From: Ruminococcus sp. | Lineage (GTDB): Bacteria; Bacillota; Clostridia; Oscillospirales; Ruminococcaceae | NCBI GenBank assembly: GCA_015066785.1 | Contig: SVNT01000001.1 | Location: 62,001 to 126,000 of the forward strand | Length of the DNA: 64,000 nt | Reading direction: 5' to 3' | In this document: in pieces, positions 62,583 to 64,000 of the stretch | Position numbering within the stretch: position 1 is the first letter of the stretch | How the letters are laid out: each line of letters opens with the position of its first letter | Translations under genes and position numbers: made by a program | Notes under the pieces: generated by a model | Seen by the model: the letters and a program-made list of their open reading frames with translations, nothing else | What the model was told of the DNA's origin: nothing | The model's database searches: none

Positions 62583-64000
62583 ATGACAGAAAACATCTAT
62601 AACGATATCGCACAGAGAACTGACGGCAATATCTATATCGGGATTGTAGGGCCCGTCAGAACGGGAAAATCCACATTCATCAAGCAGTTTATGGAGAAAC
62701 TTGTAATCCCGAATATCGACAGCAGATACCGTCGGGAGAGGGCAATCGACGAATTGCCGCAGTCTGCCGCAGGGAAGACGATTATGACGACAGAGCCGAA
62801 GTTCATTCCCGAAGAAGCGGTTGAAATCACGCTTGACGGCGGTACGCATTTCAATGTACGGATGATTGACTGCGTCGGGTATATTGTTCCGAGCAGTCTT
62901 GGGTACATAGAAAACGAAATGCCGAGAATGGTGATGACTCCGTGGTTTGACGAGGAAGTACCGTTCAATATGGCGGCAGAGGTCGGCACACAGAAGGTTA
63001 TTCAGGAGCATTCGACGATAGGGCTTGTGGTAACATCCGACGGAAGTATCTCCGACATTCCGAGAGAGGAATACGAGGAGAGCGAGGAAAGGGTTATAAA
63101 CGAACTCCGTGCAATAAACAAGCCGTTTGTTGTGCTGATGAACAGCGTTGACCCGACTTCAAAGGCGGTGAAGGAACTTTGCACGCAGATGTCGGAGAAA
63201 TACGAAACTCCGGTAATTGCGGTGAACTGCCTTGAACTTGACGAGGACGATATGGAAAAGATAATGGGGGAGATACTCTACGCTTTTCCTGTCAAGGAAA
63301 TCAATATCTGCTGTCCCGGCTGGATTACATCGCTTAAAAAGGGACATTGGCTCAAGGAGGAAATTTTCTCCGCAATAAGAGAGTCGGCTATGGGGGTTAC
63401 GCACCTCCGTGACATCAAGGGTGTTGCCGACAAGATAAAATGCTGTAAAGAGGTAACTTCTGCGGAAATTGCGGGGGTAAATCTCGGCACGGGAAGCGCT
63501 ACCCTCAATGTAAGCATATGCGACGAGCTTTTCTACAAGATTATCGCAGAGGAGACAGGCATTGACATCGCAAACGAGAGTGATCTTCTTTCAGAACTCC
63601 GTGAGCTTACACGGATAAAATCCTATTACGCACGGCTTGAAAGCGCACTTGAGGAGGCTGAGGCTACGGGCTACGGAATTGTTATGCCGTCGATAGAGGA
63701 GCTTTCCCTCGAAGAGCCTGAAATTGTAAAGCAGGGCGGAAGATACGGCGTAAGACTGAAAGCAAGCGCTCCCAGCCTGCACATAATGAAAGCAACGATA
63801 AACACCGAGGTTGCTCCCATTGTCGGAAGCGAAAAGCAATCCGAGGAGCTTGTGACATATCTTCTGCGTGAGTTTGAAGATGACCCCGTAAAGATATGGG
63901 AGAGCAATATCTTCGGAAAATCTCTCGATGACCTTGTGAACGAAGGCTTGCACAACAAGTTGTACCATATGCCCGTCGAGGCACGGCTCAAGCTCCAGGA
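62583..64000 (+). CDS. spoIVA: Stage IV sporulation protein A (3' end outside window)
   Basis: The spore coat morphogenetic ATPase that polymerises around the forespore. Translating from the ATG at 62583 (GGAGGTACAAACTG upstream) gives 472 residues before the window ends; the family is about 492, so only ~20 are missing. Walker A GIVGPVRTGKSTFIKQF, RYRRERAIDELPQSAAGKTI, MIDCVGYIVPSS and MTPWFDEEVPFNMAAE are typical. It lies 18 bp after sipL. Confidence 0.95.
   Translation, partial: MTENIYNDIAQRTDGNIYIGIVGPVRTGKSTFIKQFMEKLVIPNIDSRYRRERAIDELPQSAAGKTIMTTEPKFIPEEAVEITLDGGTHFNVRMIDCVGYIVPSSLGYIENEMPRMVMTPWFDEEVPFNMAAEVGTQKVIQEHSTIGLVVTSDGSISDIPREEYEESEERVINELRAINKPFVVLMNSVDPTSKAVKELCTQMSEKYETPVIAVNCLELDEDDMEKIMGEILYAFPVKEINICCPGWITSLKKGHWLKEEIFSAIRESAMGVTHLRDIKGVADKIKCCKEVTSAEIAGVNLGTGSATLNVSICDELFYKIIAEETGIDIANESDLLSELRELTRIKSYYARLESALEEAEATGYGIVMPSIEELSLEEPEIVKQGGRYGVRLKASAPSLHIMKATINTEVAPIVGSEKQSEELVTYLLREFEDDPVKIWESNIFGKSLDDLVNEGLHNKLYHMPVEARLKLQ

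Noticed and set aside
1-64000. CRISPR arrays, tRNA or rRNA genes, prophage
   Set aside because: No regularly spaced repeats, cloverleaf-like sequences, rRNA segments or phage structural genes were seen on reading.

Overview
The window is an ordinary chromosomal segment of a low-to-mid GC, endospore-forming member of the Clostridia, most like Ruminococcus and its relatives (Oscillospirales). The indications are spore genes (SipL-like and SpoIVA at the right edge, a PdaA-type deacetylase at the left edge), an alanyl-tRNA synthetase controlled by a T-box, a fused IspH-S1 protein, Thr/Pro/Glu-rich surface linkers, and Gram-positive genes such as mecA, yfmF/yfmH, RNase M5 and Mini-III. This assignment is inference from gene content; no rRNA lies in the window. 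I saw no tRNA, CRISPR array, complete insertion sequence or prophage.

Layout: 0-6 kb holds a cut polysaccharide deacetylase, a 53-residue DUF1540 protein, a DHH phosphoesterase, a cytidylate-kinase-like protein, a RACo-like ATPase without its ferredoxin domain, and pyrB carrying a PyrI-like zinc tail. Two copies of a roughly 260-bp quasi-palindromic element fill the two convergent gaps (2.9-3.1 and 5.8-6.0 kb). An aroB-aroA-aroC-DUF4364 operon runs leftward (10-6 kb). Rightward follow yfmF-yfmH-lgt-folD, a solute-binding/PAS/GGDEF/EAL sensor, a penicillin-binding protein, and T-box-alaS-HIT-PRT-comEC-holA-rnmV running into an O-acetylation pair (MBOAT plus DHHW) and an AEC transporter.

At 30.5-30.8 kb there is a free-standing structured RNA candidate, then rpe facing mecA. 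At 32-35.6 kb are three Rnf-like membrane proteins (D, E, A) that have lost most known redox ligands, followed by a membrane-anchored DUF4015-like protein. Next come uppP, ftsK/spoIIIE, ygiQ, a stand-alone ComEC-type metallo-hydrolase with DUF3006, an RpiR regulator, a BaiN-family flavoprotein and the conserved cmk-plsC-ispH/S1 cluster (to 47.6 kb).

A leftward ABC-2 exporter (47.6-50.3 kb) is followed by pcrA, a PAP2 phosphatase, a MoxR-DUF58-TgpA-like operon whose third protein lacks the transglutaminase domain but is followed by a secreted C39-like cysteine peptidase, rplU-rpmA behind an L21 leader, obg-mrnC-yebC, and finally sipL-spoIVA (cut at the right edge).

The most unusual items are the layered quasi-palindromic repeat in convergent gaps, the Rnf-like DEA module lacking most redox ligands, the unassigned RNA at 30.6 kb, and PyrB with only the zinc part of PyrI.
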